This document shows positions 39,183 through 49,100 of a DNA stretch of 64,000 bases, one piece after another. Both the position numbers and the translations under genes were made by a program. Every line of letters begins with the position of its first letter. Positions within the stretch are counted from its first letter, which is position 1. The DNA is from Chlorobiota bacterium (lineage in GTDB: Bacteria; Bacteroidota; Ignavibacteria; OLB7). The notes below the pieces were generated by a model, which had not been told where the DNA came from, did not search any database, and worked only from the letters and a program-made list of their open reading frames with translations. Location: positions 3,075,001-3,139,000 of the forward strand of contig CP065014.1 in NCBI GenBank assembly GCA_016700335.1, written 5' to 3'.

Positions 39183-40151
39183 CTACTTCTTTTTGATTTT
39201 ATCTGAATTCTCAATTATTGATTTATCTGTTATTAATCCTTTATCTAATAGATAATTTTTAAAATAACCTTCTAATCCATTTTGCATTGTTAGAGATTTA
39301 ATTCTTTTAGTAAGTTCGTCATAACTATTCTGATTAGGAATATCATGAATTTGAGAAGTTATAATATCCATTACTCTTGATTTTTTTCTAATTGCATATG
39401 AAAGCCATCCTATCAGAGTAGTAAGTAATGCTAAGCCAGCAATCAAGCTCCATATAATTTCTTTTGCATATTTAGTAAGAGTTCCTTCTTCTCTATGAGC
39501 TTTAATAAATGTTGAATCTAAAGTTCTATCGAACCTATTTAAAGATCTTGAAATCAAAGAATCAATAACTGATGTTGCTTTTGAATTTAATAAAGAATCT
39601 CTTATACTGGGTGCTGTTTCTTTTTCTAGTTTATTTAATATTCCTTCAAAAGTAGATGATATTGGATCAGTAATGCTTTCTCTAGTTATCTTCTCAAGAT
39701 TTCTCGCAGTGTTTTCACCAGTTATTGAATTTATTATCGATTCAATTTTCGATTTAGTTTTGTTGCCTATTAGCTCGTCCATTAATTGTGCAATTTGAGC
39801 ATCTGTTTTACTTCCTAACAATTCATTTTTTAGATCAAGTATCCAATTTTTAGTTGATTCACTTAATAAAGAATCCTTTAAGGATGTTCCTGTAGCTTTT
39901 GCATTACTATCTAATTTACTCATGATTACATCAATCAAAGCAGCAATCTTTTTTTTACTGTCATCATTAGTAAGAGTATCCCTTAGCCCCCTTACAAGAC
40001 CACCTCCAGCTCTTTGCGTAATTGTATCAATCACATTTGGTGCAGAGTGAACTAAATCAGTTAAATCCCTTACCCAAGAAGAGCATCCACTTGAAGAAAT
40101 GCTCAATACTGAAATTATTAATAAAAGTATAAAAAAAATTGACTTTTTCAT
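39183..40151 (-). CDS. Lipoprotein with helical repeats and a transmembrane span
   Basis: 322 residues. Lipoprotein signal MKKSIFFILLLIISVLSISSSGC (lipobox SSGC). The next ~200 residues are predicted all-helical and carry repeated Asp-Ser-Leu-Leu phrases (TSLKDSLLSESTKNWILDL; SIRDSLLNSKATSVIDSL; TLTNDDSKKKIAALIDVI), which looks like an amphipathic repeat. One membrane span (IIWSLIAGLALLTTLIGWLSYAI, ~residues 231-253) precedes a short basic cytosolic-looking tail ending DKIKKK. A lipid anchor plus a later span would cross the periplasm. No family recognised. It lies between the GMC fusion and the 40251 gene; its amphipathic helices recall the helical section of the divergent 2050-residue protein. 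Confidence 0.75.
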   Translation of the reverse strand: MKKSIFFILLLIISVLSISSSGCSSWVRDLTDLVHSAPNVIDTITQRAGGGLVRGLRDTLTNDDSKKKIAALIDVIMSKLDSNAKATGTSLKDSLLSESTKNWILDLKNELLGSKTDAQIAQLMDELIGNKTKSKIESIINSITGENTARNLEKITRESITDPISSTFEGILNKLEKETAPSIRDSLLNSKATSVIDSLISRSLNRFDRTLDSTFIKAHREEGTLTKYAKEIIWSLIAGLALLTTLIGWLSYAIRKKSRVMDIITSQIHDIPNQNSYDELTKRIKSLTMQNGLEGYFKNYLLDKGLITDKSIIENSDKIKKK

Positions 40152-40250
40152 TTCGCTTTACCAGAAAATTTTAATGATTACAAAGTGATTAAAGCTATTT
40201 TCAACTTTAAAAGATTATTCTTCAGATTCATTACTAACAATAGAAGCAAC

Positions 40251-40868
40251 TTATTCTATCCTAACAATGTTATATTTTACTACATATCTATTTCTAAAGA
40301 AATATCTTATTCCAGCATTAAAATTTGAAAATCCGATATAAGTAAGTTTAAATTTACAATTATTATATATGAATATCTTTTGATTATTTAATGGAAGATT
40401 CAGAAATGATGGTGGATTGTTTCCAATTTCAATTTTAAAAGTAGCAACATTTTTATCAATATCTAAATTAATTAAATTGATTATAAATTTACCATTATCA
40501 CATAAATTAGTAAAATAAGGCTTGTTGTTTACGAAACTTAAATACAATTCAAAATTACCTGTGTTCACACCACATTCAGTTTTTGGTTGAGCATATGCTG
40601 TATTTAATAAAAATGAAGATGATAAAATTGAGGTATTACTATGTGGTTGATTACCCCCTTCACTATTTAGATTTTGAAGATAAAAAAGATATAATCCTGT
40701 AATAGTTAGAGCAAACATTCCAACTGATAAAACTAATAATAATATGAACTTATATTTTTGGTTTTGCATTTCTTTAATCATAGGTAACATTTTGGGGATA
40801 ATAAGGTAGAACAAAAAACCTACTATTCCAGCTACACCAGTACTGATAAAAATTGATGGAATTTCCAT
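40251..40868 (-). CDS. Small two-span membrane protein with C-terminal beta domain
   Basis: 205 residues from ATG 40868 (MEIPSIFISTGVAG). Two hydrophobic spans near the N-terminus (IVGFLFYLIIPKMLPMI and FILLLVLSVGMFALTITGLYLFYL) are followed by a Ser/Asn linker with LNTAYAQ and a beta-rich C-terminal domain with Cys pairs (CGVNTGNFELYLSF, NLCDNGKFII, IYNNCKFKLTYIGF). The domain would be exported. No family recognised. It is 24 bp after the alpha/beta hydrolase gene and 99 bp before the lipoprotein gene; it is one of the seven genes in this run. Confidence 0.7.
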   Translation of the reverse strand: MEIPSIFISTGVAGIVGFLFYLIIPKMLPMIKEMQNQKYKFILLLVLSVGMFALTITGLYLFYLQNLNSEGGNQPHSNTSILSSSFLLNTAYAQPKTECGVNTGNFELYLSFVNNKPYFTNLCDNGKFIINLINLDIDKNVATFKIEIGNNPPSFLNLPLNNQKIFIYNNCKFKLTYIGFSNFNAGIRYFFRNRYVVKYNIVRIE

Positions 40869-40892
40869 TGAATTAATAATTTTAAAATTATT

Positions 40893-41798
40893 TTATATAT
40901 AATTGAATAAAGATTTAACAATTAAATCTGTAACCTCATCAGAAACCCAATAATCTTCATGCGAATCAATTACAACATCTCCGGTCTCAACAAAAACATC
41001 TTTAGGTAGAATAGTATCTTTAGGATAAAATTCCCCAACTTTATTATCTTTATTTCTATCAAAAATATTATTTAAAGGGAATGAAATTATATCCTCAGTA
41101 TCACAAAAATTAAACCAAGTTCGATTAAATTCAATTGGTAAGTTTTTATCTATTAAAACAGGACTAATAAGATTATCGAAGTTTTTAGTCTCTTTTTGTA
41201 TTAAGAAATTACCAGACTTTTTTTGATAAAGTTTTCCTTGTCTTAGCAAAAAAAGACTTATAGGAGAACCCATGGTAAAAAAATGACAAAATTTATTTTT
41301 ATAATTATCTAGTATTTTAGAATCAGTTTCAGGAAATTCACCAGGATGGAGTAAAGTATCCTTTATAAAAAGTTTGAACAAATAATCAAAAGCAATAACT
41401 GAACCAAGTGAATGGGCAATAATACTATACTTATCATCAGGTTGCATTTTAAGAATTTCAGTACTAAGTGTTCTCCATACTTTAGATCGGATTCCATTGT
41501 CATTCTCCGCAGTGTAAGCAATTGAATCACCAACCCAAAAAGTTAGAAATTCCCTTAATTTTGGTATAACTTTAATTAATTGTAGAAGGGCAAAATTTTT
41601 ATTTCCTTTTTTATCAAACATAGAATCAAAAATATCTTCTTCAACCTGCTCAACCACGTCATTCCAATAGATTCCAATTTTTTTCAAATTATCTTTTTTA
41701 TCCTGTGGCAATTTATTAGAGATAATTTTAAACATAGATTCATAATCTTTTTGATTAGAACCACTTCCAATTCCATGTAAAAAAATTAAGTAATGCAT
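40893..41798 (-). CDS. Alpha/beta-hydrolase fold protein (lipase/esterase-like)
   Basis: 301 residues, ATG 41798. N-terminal FLHGIGSGS carries the His-Gly oxyanion segment of alpha/beta hydrolases. The nucleophile elbow is SIIAHSLGSVIAFDYL (Ser in A-H-S-L-G). A catalytic acid is plausible near FCDTEDIISFPL and a His near VVIDSHEDYW at the end. The region after the first strand (KKIGIYWNDVVEQVEEDIFDSM) resembles serine esterases of the PGAP1/lecithin-acyltransferase-like type that act on lipids. No signal peptide. It is 31 bp after the PG-binding/GH19 gene. A role in releasing or making a lipid substrate for the neighbouring oxidoreductase is possible but inferred only from context. Confidence 0.8.
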   Translation of the reverse strand: MHYLIFLHGIGSGSNQKDYESMFKIISNKLPQDKKDNLKKIGIYWNDVVEQVEEDIFDSMFDKKGNKNFALLQLIKVIPKLREFLTFWVGDSIAYTAENDNGIRSKVWRTLSTEILKMQPDDKYSIIAHSLGSVIAFDYLFKLFIKDTLLHPGEFPETDSKILDNYKNKFCHFFTMGSPISLFLLRQGKLYQKKSGNFLIQKETKNFDNLISPVLIDKNLPIEFNRTWFNFCDTEDIISFPLNNIFDRNKDNKVGEFYPKDTILPKDVFVETGDVVIDSHEDYWVSDEVTDLIVKSLFNYI

Positions 41799-41829
41799 TT
41801 AAATAAAAAAATAATAAGTCTATAAAAAA

Positions 41830-42642
41830 TCAAATCAACTTATTGCCAGTTTTAAAAGTATTTTTAAAAATGGAGTAGCCATGACTGCCACCATTAACAA
41901 GTTTTCTTGCTTGTTTCAAATTCTTTTCTAAAATTGCTTGTCGAATAAGTTTTTCTTTATCTTTCAAAAAGTATGCAAGTAGTTTAGCTGCAACCGATGG
42001 GTTATTAGCTAAATCAGGTGATTCAATAAGTTGATTACCTAATCTTAATTTTAAACTGTAAAATGTATAATTTGCTCTTCCAGTTAGTTGGATAAATCCT
42101 CTTCCTTTAAAGCTAGCTCCATCTGGCTTGCCTTTGTTTCCAAGATCAGATCTATTATCATACAAATCAAAAGAATGACCTCTTGGGGATGAATTCCACC
42201 TAGATCTAAATTCACTTATCGGCTCAAAGCCCTCAGTTTCAGCTCTGATAGTTGCTAAAGCCATAAGAATCATATCCTTATCATCAAGTTTTAAATCTGC
42301 TAATGAATCAAGTACAAAAGGGAGATTTTTTCTGATATTAGAAATTGGTGTTGTTGGGAATAATTTTGAAACTATCTCTACAGAGAATTTATTTTTAAAT
42401 GAAGTTGTATTTGGTTCTATAACTTCTTGAGGTGTGTTTGATAATTTTAGTTTGGCAATTGTTTCAATACCAACAATTCCATCTGGTAATAAATCTTCAC
42501 TTTTTTGGAAGGCGATTACAGCAGCTTCAGTACCACCTCCAAAATTACCATCAATCTTACCAGGATTAAATCCTGAATTTAATAACTTTGTTTGTAATGT
42601 TACAACAAATGCTCCAGATGAACCCCTTTTTAGATATAACAT
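41830..42642 (-). CDS. Peptidoglycan-binding domain plus GH19 muramidase/chitinase
   Basis: 270 residues. Residues 1-70 are a PG_binding_1 domain (LKRGSSGAFVVTLQTKLLNSG, GIVGIETIAKL). Residues ~85-265 are glycoside hydrolase family 19: ALATIRAETEGFEP with the first catalytic Glu, and FKGRGFIQLTGRANY, the family's hallmark. No signal peptide, so export would need lysis or a dedicated secretion machine, as for endolysins and injection-system effectors. It should cut the glycan strands of peptidoglycan or chitin. It is the first gene of the seven-gene minus-strand run, with its start facing the 538-bp spacer shared with the 2050-residue protein. Confidence 0.88.
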   Translation of the reverse strand: MLYLKRGSSGAFVVTLQTKLLNSGFNPGKIDGNFGGGTEAAVIAFQKSEDLLPDGIVGIETIAKLKLSNTPQEVIEPNTTSFKNKFSVEIVSKLFPTTPISNIRKNLPFVLDSLADLKLDDKDMILMALATIRAETEGFEPISEFRSRWNSSPRGHSFDLYDNRSDLGNKGKPDGASFKGRGFIQLTGRANYTFYSLKLRLGNQLIESPDLANNPSVAAKLLAYFLKDKEKLIRQAILEKNLKQARKLVNGGSHGYSIFKNTFKTGNKLI

Positions 42643-43180
42643 ATTCTAATTTATTTAAAATTAAGAACAGTTCTTTTTTGCTAGTATTGAATATCGAGGT
42701 ACTTAAAATTTTTTATTTCTAATATTTTTAATAATTTAAATAGAGCTGGATTTATTTATAAAATTAAAGTGAAAACAATAATGTATAATTTACAAATTAA
42801 TTTTATATGATATGATTAAATTTTATTCGAATTGATAGATTTTATGTTAATTTATCGTTTTATTGTTTTATTATAACATAAATGCTACTATTTTAATTAT
42901 AAATTTAAGTTTCGTTTATTAAACAAAAAAACTAAGCTTAATAATTTAAGTTACTTGAATTTCTTATTATTTAAATTACTTATTGATAGTTCCAAATTTA
43001 AATCAACAACGTTCCAGAAATAATAATTTAAATATTTATTACTTTTCAAGCAATCATTTTATTAGGTTTGTAAAGACTTTTTTTGTGTAATAGAATATTT
43101 TTATTATTCGATCAATAATTTAAATCTTCTACTATGTAACTGTAATTTTTTTTCATTTAAAAAATTAATTAATCAGATCT
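42643..43180. promoter_or_regulatory. Divergent intergenic region of the uncharacterised locus
   Basis: 538 bp without a gene, extremely AT-rich. It separates the seven-gene minus-strand run from the 2050-residue plus-strand gene, so both promoters should lie here. A loose repeat is visible (TAATTTAAGTTACTTG at 42941-42956 and TTATTTAAATTACTTATT at 42966-42983). I see no terminator, RNA gene or operator that I can name. Confidence 0.45.
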
Positions 43181-46100
43181 ATGGCACGCCTCAACATCAG
43201 CACTTTACGAAATTTCAGTTTTAACAAAAACGAAAAGAATTCTGCAAAAAAGATTTTGTTAACAGAAGATGATTCAGTTGAATATTCACGAAGACAAATG
43301 ATAGGGATGTCTGGAGTTGCATTGGTTACTGCATACCCATTATTCAAAAGGTTTTCAGCAATTCTTGCCAATGATTTTAAAATAACATCTTCCAAGAATA
43401 GAGTTGCTTTGTTACTCAAAGGTCGCGAAAGGTTTGTTGTTGATGCTAAATATTTTTCAGGGAAACCAGAAGTAATTTTAAAGAACAATAATTCGCAAAT
43501 ATTAATAATATTAAAAAATGCTTTTTATCCTGGCACAAAATTAAGTGCTGATTTTAGTGCAATTATAAAACCAGGAATATTTGGAAGGACAATTTCGATT
43601 AAAATGTTAATTGGTGGATTTAAAGCTGAGGGAAATTTAGAAAATTGGCTCTTGGGTTATTCACCTCTTAATGGTGCTATGGAGCTTAATAATGTATTTT
43701 GTGAATTGAAAAAAGGGGTAGGATTATTATCAAAAGGTTTTGCACAAGCTGAATTTAATTCAGATTGGGGTATGTCAATTATTGGTAATAACATTGGTAT
43801 GATTGCTGGATTAGGTTCAGATATTTTTACTAATAATATTGATGTATCTATTTTAAGTAAAGAATCAAAGAGTTTTGTTAATAACCCTTCAAACAAAAGA
43901 ACTTTAATTTCGATTAAAAGAGGAGAAAATTTGTGGGGTATTGTACCAGTAGTTACGGATGATGATAATAAGTGGAATTTCCAAGCAAATAATGAAACTT
44001 TTGCTTTTATTGATATTGAAAGTGGAGAAAGTAAAATTGGGAATCAATACCATGTTGTAATTGCTCATTCAAAAGATAATAATTCAACTTTAAATGTTGT
44101 ACCTCATTCTGCTCTAATTGGTGGGTTTGGTGCCGCTTTCAACTTACCTCTAAATAAACCACGTTACGCAATTACTTTTGATGAAGAAGGTGATAAACGA
44201 GTTTTGATTGCAGAATATGGAAGAGAATCTAAATGGCTTCACGCGGATAATTTATCGGTATTCTTAGGAAACTACCCTGAAGCTAATTACAATAGTAATG
44301 ATAATGATAAAACTGATGATGTAATAGATTCATCTGCTATACCTAAAAATAATTTTGAAATTAAAAGTGTCAACGGTAAGTTAGATTCTGTTTACTGTGC
44401 TCCTGCTTTGAAAGGTACTTTTGTTCCAGTTCAAGATAGCACTGTTATTAGTGAACCAACTTTAACTCAAAATGAACAAAAGCTTTTATTTTCTGATGGT
44501 TATACTAAGAAATGGAAAAAAAGTCGTTCAAAAAATAATGTAATTGTAATAAATGATGAATTGCAAGCAGGTGATGATAAGCTTGTTTCATCAATTTTTC
44601 TTACAATGAATCCTAGAATTAGTTTGATTAGACCAGAAGATCTTGTTGCTTTGGATTTTGAGTTTGATAATTTTACTGTAAGTAATGGATTTGCAAAAAG
44701 AGGATCTGGCAGAGCTTACATGATTGTTCATTTCCAACCTCAGAATATTGCAGAAGAAGCTTTCTGGGAAACTGATCCGAATTTAATTTCAAAAGATAAA
44801 AATGGAAATACTATCCCTAATAACAATGGTAATGAAACATTAACTGGTCCTCCAGTTAAATCTCGTATATCAGGACCTAGTAGAATTGTTTTTCGTGTTC
44901 CTTCTAGTTTGGCAAATATAGAGTTGAACTTAGAAAATCTATTAAAACTATGCTCAACTCTTGAAATGAATACGGCTTCAACTGCCAAACCAAAATACGA
45001 TTGGAAAATATTGAGTACTTTGGTAAGTACAGGTGTTATTTTTTCACAAAGGATATTAGATAAATCTGATAAAGAGAAAGAAAATGAATTTTCAACAGTT
45101 AAAGTAGGGTCTGAAAGTATTGGTACAAAAGCAATAGGAGATGTAAATTTGGATGGTAGTAAAGGGGTGCGAAGTAAATTATTTCAATATAGGTCTGAAA
45201 TGATGCAAACTCCAAAAAATGTTATTTCTAGTGGAACTGTTTCAAATAAATTTGGTACTGGAAAGCAATTCAATTCAGATTCAGGTATTGACTTAAGTAA
45301 AATTAATTCAGAAAAATTTAAATATAAAGTTTTCGATGATTGGGGAGATTCATCTGAAAATGAAACACCAATACCCTACAAACCTACTGGAACAGAAACT
45401 GCAATTGAAGCTCCTTATAGGCTAATAATATCCCCGAGTAGGCAAAGCGGTTGGGCACATGCACCATTACCAGTGGCAAGTAAATCTGGTGGGAAAATTG
45501 AACTTTGGCACACCAGACTTGGAAGGAGATTCTATAATGACGAATCCAAAACATATTATACAAGTGAAGAATATGATGAAATTATTCGTGCTATTTGGTC
45601 GCCTGACTATGATTTCAGCATAAACAAAAATCATTATAATTCGAATAACAAAGGGCTCACTCCTGGAACACCTTTTAGGATGAGTTTAGATGATTTGGAT
45701 AGGTGTAATATTGTAGAACTTACTTCAAATTATAGAATTGCAAAACTAGCAAAACTTAAAGAGCCAGCCCCTGTAAATGTTAAATCCTTGATGTTATCCT
45801 CATTAGGAGCTTGGTTGGATTTCAAGGGTGATTGGAATTTAGATAAATATGTTGATGCTCAACCTAAGCTTTCTGTTCAACAATGGCAACATAGAGGGAC
45901 TATGGGAAGAGACCATTATGTAAAAGTAGTTTATGCTGGTTACCTTTTTCCATTTGGACATAAAGCTTCTTTAGTTAAAGTCACTGAAAGAAAATTTCAT
46001 AATGATGTACCGGGGAATGTTGCGTATTTAAGACAAAGGATGTTTTTGATTGTTAGGGAAAAAGTGAGAACTTATAATGCAGAAGTAACTAGAGTACATG

Positions 46101-49100
46101 AAGAAAGTGGTAATGTTAGGGCTGATTTTGAAATGCCATTGAAAAGAGTTGAGATAATGACTGCTGTTACTCCAAACCTTGATAAACCAGAGGGACATGA
46201 TATTAACAGCTTTTCTCAATCTGGATTTTGGCCTTATGTAGCAGGTAAGCCATTTATTTTCCAAATTAACGCTGAAGATATTGGAGGTACTGTTGTTGAG
46301 CTCAATATGCCTTTAGTGTTTGTCGAGAATAACATTAATGCTGATTCATCAAAATTAAATAAAATTGTAGAAGAATATAATAAAGATGACAATTCAACAA
46401 AAGCTCTAGTAGAAGTTAGTACGGGTGGAAAAACTATAATGTTTGCCCCAAGTGCTAAAACTGGAGATACATCTTTTGAAACACAAAAAATAAGGTTTGC
46501 TGGTTACTCAGTATCGAGAAGAGATAATTTTTCTAATTTTCATCCAATTGTAAAAAGAACAGCTATCATTGTCCCAGCAATGAAAGGGATTACGGGGAAC
46601 ACCACACCAATAAATGTAGGTTTTGAGAAAATATTTGCTCAAAGTGGATTTGATGGATCTTCAAATAAAGGTGAAGTTTTTTTAAAAGCTCTTTCTAAAA
46701 ATGTCCTAAATTTTAGCGATGTTGGTGATAGAGCTGGAGCTTTTGCAAAACCAAATATTGATGTTAAAGGGTTATCTAGAGTAATGGGTCCTATTGGCTC
46801 TAAAAATGGCGACTTGTCTTCAATTGCTGGTGGAAACTTTGATCCTAAATCTCACTTTGCTGGATTAATGGATAGTTTTTCCCCAAAATTGTTTGGAGTT
46901 TTTGATTTATGGGATATATTATCTGCTGTTGGTCTTGATGTTAGAGAAGCAGTTCCAAAGCTATTAGGTGGAATGACAGAAAATGTTGAAGGAATGGTAA
47001 ATAATTTCAAAACTCTTTTTGAAATTGCTCAATTCGTTCTTGACTTAGCAACTAATGATCCAATGGGCAAGGGTGGTGATCCAATAAATGAAGGATATTC
47101 AAAGGCTGCTGAAGTATTTAAAAAAGCATTTGATGCAGCTAGCACTCAATTCACATCAGTAATAAATGGATTAGTAAATAAGTTAAAAGATCAAATCCAA
47201 GCAGTTCTAAACAAACAGATAAATAATTTAATTAGTTCTGCTAAACAGAAATTTGAAAATGAAGTTTCTTCATTATCAAATACTATTCAAAATTCTATTA
47301 AAAGTAAAACTGATCCAATTAAGAACAGTTTAATTTCTATTGAAAATAGTATTAATTCAATTATAAGCGATGTTCAAACAATTTCTGGAACCTCAAATTT
47401 TGAATCGCTTGATTTAATTCCAATGATTAACCATGTAAATGGTTTGAGTGGAAATATACTTGGATTAATCGGGTCTGTTAACTCTGTTGGAGAAATCCCT
47501 TCTTCTGCTAGGAATTTGATAATTACTCCATTAAGTACAATTGAAAATGTTATTGGTGATGTTGAGAGTATTTTAAAATATGCAAGTGATGTAGTAAATT
47601 CATTTAAAATAAAACCTCAAATTGAAAAAGTTAAAGATGATGTAAATTCTGTTTATTCAGATGTACAATCCCTTTTCAATGAGATCAAAACAAAAGTTCA
47701 ACAACCAAATTCAGAATTCACAGATTTTTTAAATTTCAATTTAAATCCACTTAAAAATCATCTTGGAGATTTAAAAACTGATTTAAATGGACTTTGTAAT
47801 AAAATTGATGCAATATTTATTATTCCTGGACCTGTCCGCCAAGGAATAATTAAGCCAATAAGTGATATTGAAGTTCTTATTGGTGGGGCTACAACTGGAA
47901 TTCAGACTGTTCAACAAGTTGTTGATAATTTAAAAGGAATTATTAAAGCTTTCGGTTGTATAAAATCCATTTTCAATGATACTAAAAAGATTATTGATGA
48001 ATTTACAGCTATATTTTCTTCTGGTGACCCACTAACTCATAGCTTCGATCCATTAGAAAATGCTCTTAATGCTTTATCTACTCATATTAAAGAATTAGGA
48101 TCTGATATAAATTTAATAACTTTAATTCCTTCACCTCAAAGAAATTCTATTTCAAATGCTTTAGGAGAAGTTGCGAATATTGTGGATAAAGTTGAAACTG
48201 TTATTGATTGGTTGGATAAGTTAAGAGACTTTATTGATGGACTTAGAAATGGTGGGGAAATTAGAATTTCACTTGAATGGAAACCAGAACTAAAAAGTTT
48301 CCCTTCTAGTAAACCAATATTTATTGCTAGTAATAAATCTAAAAAAGCTACCTTCACAATTGGTGTTTATATGAAGGCAAAGCTAACAGGGGGAAGTGCT
48401 CCAGAAATAAATGGAAGTGCTTCTTTACAAAATTTCACTATTGCTATTTTACCACAATTAGCAACTCTAATTGAACTTCATTTTAATAAAATTGAATTTA
48501 AAATGGGGACAAGTGGTAAACCAGATATTGTATGTGATTTTGATGAAATCAAATTTGTTGGTCCGTTATCATTTATTGAAACCTTAAAAAATTTAATTCC
48601 ACTTGATGGATTTAGTGATCCGCCTGCTTTAGATGTTTCGCTTGAAGGAATTAAAGCAAGTTTCTCTATTGCTTTACCAAATGTGGCTGTTGGGGTATTC
48701 TCTTTAACAAATATGGCCCTAGGAGCATTCTTAAATGTTCCATTTATAGGACCTCCATTATCTTTTGGATTTAATTTCTGTACAAGGGAAAATCCATTCT
48801 GTATGACTGTATGGATTATTGGAGGAGGAGGATTCTTTGGAATAGTTCTTACACCAAAAGGAATGCAAAAGATTGAAATGGCTCTTGAGGCTGGGGCTAA
48901 GGTGGGGCTTGACTTTGGTGTTGCTTCTGGTAGTGTTGAAATAATGCTTGGTATTTATTTTAGTTTAGAAAGGATTGTTCAAAAAATAGATGGGAAAGAC
49001 GAAGAGGTTACAAAAACCACACTTGAAGGTTACTTAAGAATCTGTGGAAGATTAAGTGTACTTGGCTTGATTAAAGCTACAATTACTCTAAAACTTTCAA

